64,000 bases of DNA from Roseateles toxinivorans. GTDB lineage: Bacteria > Pseudomonadota > Gammaproteobacteria > Burkholderiales > Burkholderiaceae_C. The position numbers and the translations under genes were made by a program. The DNA lies in contig NZ_SNXS01000003.1 of NCBI RefSeq assembly GCF_004362525.1, positions 310,001 to 374,000 on the forward strand, given 5' to 3'. Under the pieces are notes generated by a model. It saw only the letters and a program-made list of their open reading frames with translations. It was not told the origin of the DNA and searched no databases. Positions 62,456-64,000 of the stretch are shown here, piece after piece. The stretch's first letter is position 1. The number at the start of each line of letters is the position of its first letter.

Positions 62456-63340
62456 ATGTCGGCAGCGACAACACCTGGCCAAACGCCGTATTACTTTGTG
62501 CCCGCGCCTTCACGGCATCCGGTCATGGCCGCCTTTGGCCTGCTGCTGGTGATTCTTGGCGCAGGCCAGTGGATCAACGGCCATCAGTGGGGTGCCTATT
62601 CGCTGGGCGCCGGCCTGATCTGGTGGGCCTTTGTGCTCAAGCAGTGGTTCGGTGAGGCGATTCACGAGAGCGAGTCCGGTCTGTACAGCGACCGCATCGA
62701 TGTCTCCTTCCGCTGGAGCATGAGCTGGTTCATCTTCTCCGAAGTGATGTTCTTCGCCGCCTTCTTCGGCGCACTGGGCTGGGCGCGGATGTCCTCGGTG
62801 CCCAATCTGGGCAACATCGAGAACATGCTGCTGTGGCCCGACTTCAAGTCCATCTGGCCCAGCGTTGCCGCCGGCTTCACAGCCGCCCCGGCCGGCGTGG
62901 TCGAGCCCTTCACGACCATGGGCCCCTGGCCGCTACCGACCATCAACACGGCGCTGCTGCTGACCTCGGGCGTGACCCTGACGATTGCGCACCACGCGCT
63001 GATCGCCGGCCAGCGCAGCAAGACCATCGCCTGGATGTGGATCACCGTGCTGCTGGGCGTTACCTTCCTGGGCGTGCAGGGCTATGAATATGCCCATGCC
63101 TACAAGGACCTGAACCTGAAGCTCAGCTCGGGCATCTATGGCTCGACCTTCTTCATGCTGACCGGTTTCCACGGCTTCCACGTGTTCGTCGGCATGCTGA
63201 TGCTGCTGTTCATCACGCTGCGCCTGCAAAAAGGCCACTTTACCCCCGAGCGCCACTTCGGCTTCGAAGGTGCGGCCTGGTACTGGCACTTCGTGGACGT
63301 GGTCTGGCTCGGCCTGTACATCATCGTCTACTGGATGTAA
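62456..63340 (+). CDS. coxC: Cytochrome c oxidase subunit III
   Basis: 294 residues with seven membrane helices. The start is TPYYFVPAPSRHPVMAAFGL, with RIDVSFRWSMSWFIFSEVMF, then HHALIAGQRSKTIAWMWITV, FMLTGFHGFHVFVGMLMLLF and WYWHFVDVVWLGLYIIVYWM. It supports proton uptake and stability of subunit I. A strong terminator follows 37 bp later, closing the operon. Confidence 0.97.
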   Translation: MSAATTPGQTPYYFVPAPSRHPVMAAFGLLLVILGAGQWINGHQWGAYSLGAGLIWWAFVLKQWFGEAIHESESGLYSDRIDVSFRWSMSWFIFSEVMFFAAFFGALGWARMSSVPNLGNIENMLLWPDFKSIWPSVAAGFTAAPAGVVEPFTTMGPWPLPTINTALLLTSGVTLTIAHHALIAGQRSKTIAWMWITVLLGVTFLGVQGYEYAHAYKDLNLKLSSGIYGSTFFMLTGFHGFHVFVGMLMLLFITLRLQKGHFTPERHFGFEGAAWYWHFVDVVWLGLYIIVYWM

Positions 63341-63377
63341 GCGCTTCAGGTGGGTCCCATGGGCCCGCCGCCATGAG

Positions 63378-63405
63378 AAAAGCGCCGCTGACAGCGGCGC
63401 TTTTT
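63378..63405 (+). terminator. Rho-independent terminator of the cox operon
   Basis: AAAAGCGCCGCT-GAC-AGCGGCGCTTTTT: 12-bp stem with flanking A and T tracts. It can also stop the convergent DUF2909 gene. Confidence 0.93.
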
Positions 63406-63428
63406 CGCTTGGGTGTTGGTCGGGTTCT

Positions 63429-63644
63429 TCAGCGTCCGGCGGGTATGCCCGTCGGCTGTATCCATCCCAGCTTGTAGCTCAGCAGAATGAACAGGAACAG
63501 CGCCACCGACAGGCCGACCCGCAGCGCCAGCGCCCGCGCCATGCCGCCCGGCTTGTTCTTGCCGCTGCGCTTGAGCATGAACAGGCCGGCAGCGGCCAGG
63601 GCCACGAGGATGCCGACCAGGATGAGCACGATGATGATCTTCAT
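63429..63644 (-). CDS. DUF2909 twin-transmembrane protein
   Basis: 71 residues: MKIIIVLILVGILVALAAAG, then LRVGLSVALFLFILLSYKLG, two helices joined by a Lys/Arg-rich loop (KRSGKNKPGG). Found beside cox genes in many beta- and gammaproteobacteria; function unknown. It is convergent with coxC and divergent from the SURF1-like gene, with 39 bp between starts. Confidence 0.87.
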   Translation of the reverse strand: MKIIIVLILVGILVALAAAGLFMLKRSGKNKPGGMARALALRVGLSVALFLFILLSYKLGWIQPTGIPAGR

Positions 63645-63683
63645 GGGGCTTGATTATTCCACCCCGGGGCTGTGGGCGCCGAG

Positions 63684-64000
63684 ATGAGCAAGGCCCCCTC
63701 ATCGCGCGCCTGGGTCGTGCTGCTCGCCGCGCTGCTGGCCGTGGCCCTGACCGCCCGCCTGGGTTTCTGGCAGCTCGACCGCGCTGCGCAGAAGCAGGCC
63801 ATGCAGACGCGGCTGGACGAGCGCGCCCAGTTGCCGGAACTGAAGCCATCCGAGCTGGCGCTGAATGCGGCCGCAGCGCCGGTCCAGTACGAACGCCATG
63901 TGCGCGTGCGGGGCCGCTGGCTGACCGACAAGACCGTCTTTCTCGACAACCGGCCGATGGCGGGCCGGGTCGGTTTCTATGTGCTGACGCCGCTGCTGCT
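63684..64000 (+). CDS. SURF1-family oxidase assembly protein, cut by window edge
   Basis: Begins at ATG 63684 (MSKAPSSRAWVVLLAALLAV). After the first TM comes ARLGFWQLDRAAQKQAMQTR, the typical SURF1 start (LGxWQLxR). VRVRGRWLTDKTVFLDNRP and GRVGFYVLTPLLL follow, and the sequence runs off the right edge after about 105 residues. SURF1 helps insert heme a into subunit I; its location behind the cox operon fits. Confidence 0.92.
   Translation, partial: MSKAPSSRAWVVLLAALLAVALTARLGFWQLDRAAQKQAMQTRLDERAQLPELKPSELALNAAAAPVQYERHVRVRGRWLTDKTVFLDNRPMAGRVGFYVLTPLL

Overview
The window is high-GC chromosomal DNA, almost fully coding, from a betaproteobacterium of the Burkholderiales. The best fit is the Roseateles/Pelomonas/Rubrivivax/Leptothrix group. 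This placement is inferred from gene content: two PEP-CTERM proteins, tripartite-tricarboxylate (Bug-type) receptors, a rubredoxin-pilGHIJ-chpA order, and a caa3-like cox operon with the small assembly protein typical of the order. I saw no rRNA, tRNA, CRISPR array, phage or full insertion sequence.

Layout. 1-12.7 kb: a thiD end, rubredoxin, and the Chp/Pil chemosensory operon (pilG, pilH, pilI, pilJ, a 2085-residue chpA) followed by an active-looking diguanylate cyclase. A 269-bp MITE-like element sits in the 5' end of pilG and now supplies its start codon. 12.7-20.3 kb: a TetR-controlled RND efflux operon with an exported hydrolase. 20.4-28.9 kb: photolyase (reverse), then a tightly overlapping housekeeping run algH-ruvX-pyrR-pyrB-pyrC', with plsC, an AMP-phosphorylase-type enzyme and a PRPP-synthetase homologue behind it. 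28.9-29.1 kb: a decayed thioredoxin-like gene. 29.3-34.9 kb: cbpA-cbpM and a MacB-like ABC exporter.

35.0-39.7 kb: four genes joined by ATGA overlaps: a solute-binding-like protein, a solute-binding/von Willebrand A fusion, an XpaC-like membrane protein and TelA. This is the best candidate here for a poorly described system. It is followed by a small toxin-antitoxin pair. 40.3-44.4 kb: a LysR-divergent catabolic cluster (HMG-CoA-lyase type, class III CoA-transferase, tricarboxylate receptor). 44.5-50.3 kb: an exported propeller-amidohydrolase, a TPR protein and a glycine-rich PEP-CTERM protein. 50.5-55.9 kb: universal stress protein, gpmA, rhodanese-grxC-secB-gpsA, another Bug receptor and a second PEP-CTERM gene whose 3' end is built from a REP-like repeat. 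56.0-58.2 kb: trmL, comF, a BioC-like protein. 58.6-64 kb: the aa3/caa3 oxidase operon coxB-ctaD-small protein-ctaG-DUF2970-coxC, then a DUF2909 gene and the start of a SURF1 gene.

How the genes work together: the first block senses surface or chemical cues and drives type IV pili, with c-di-GMP output beside it. The middle blocks handle envelope export and stress plus nucleotide metabolism. The last block builds the terminal oxidase together with its copper and heme assembly factors. Functions are assigned by reading motifs; no database search was possible.
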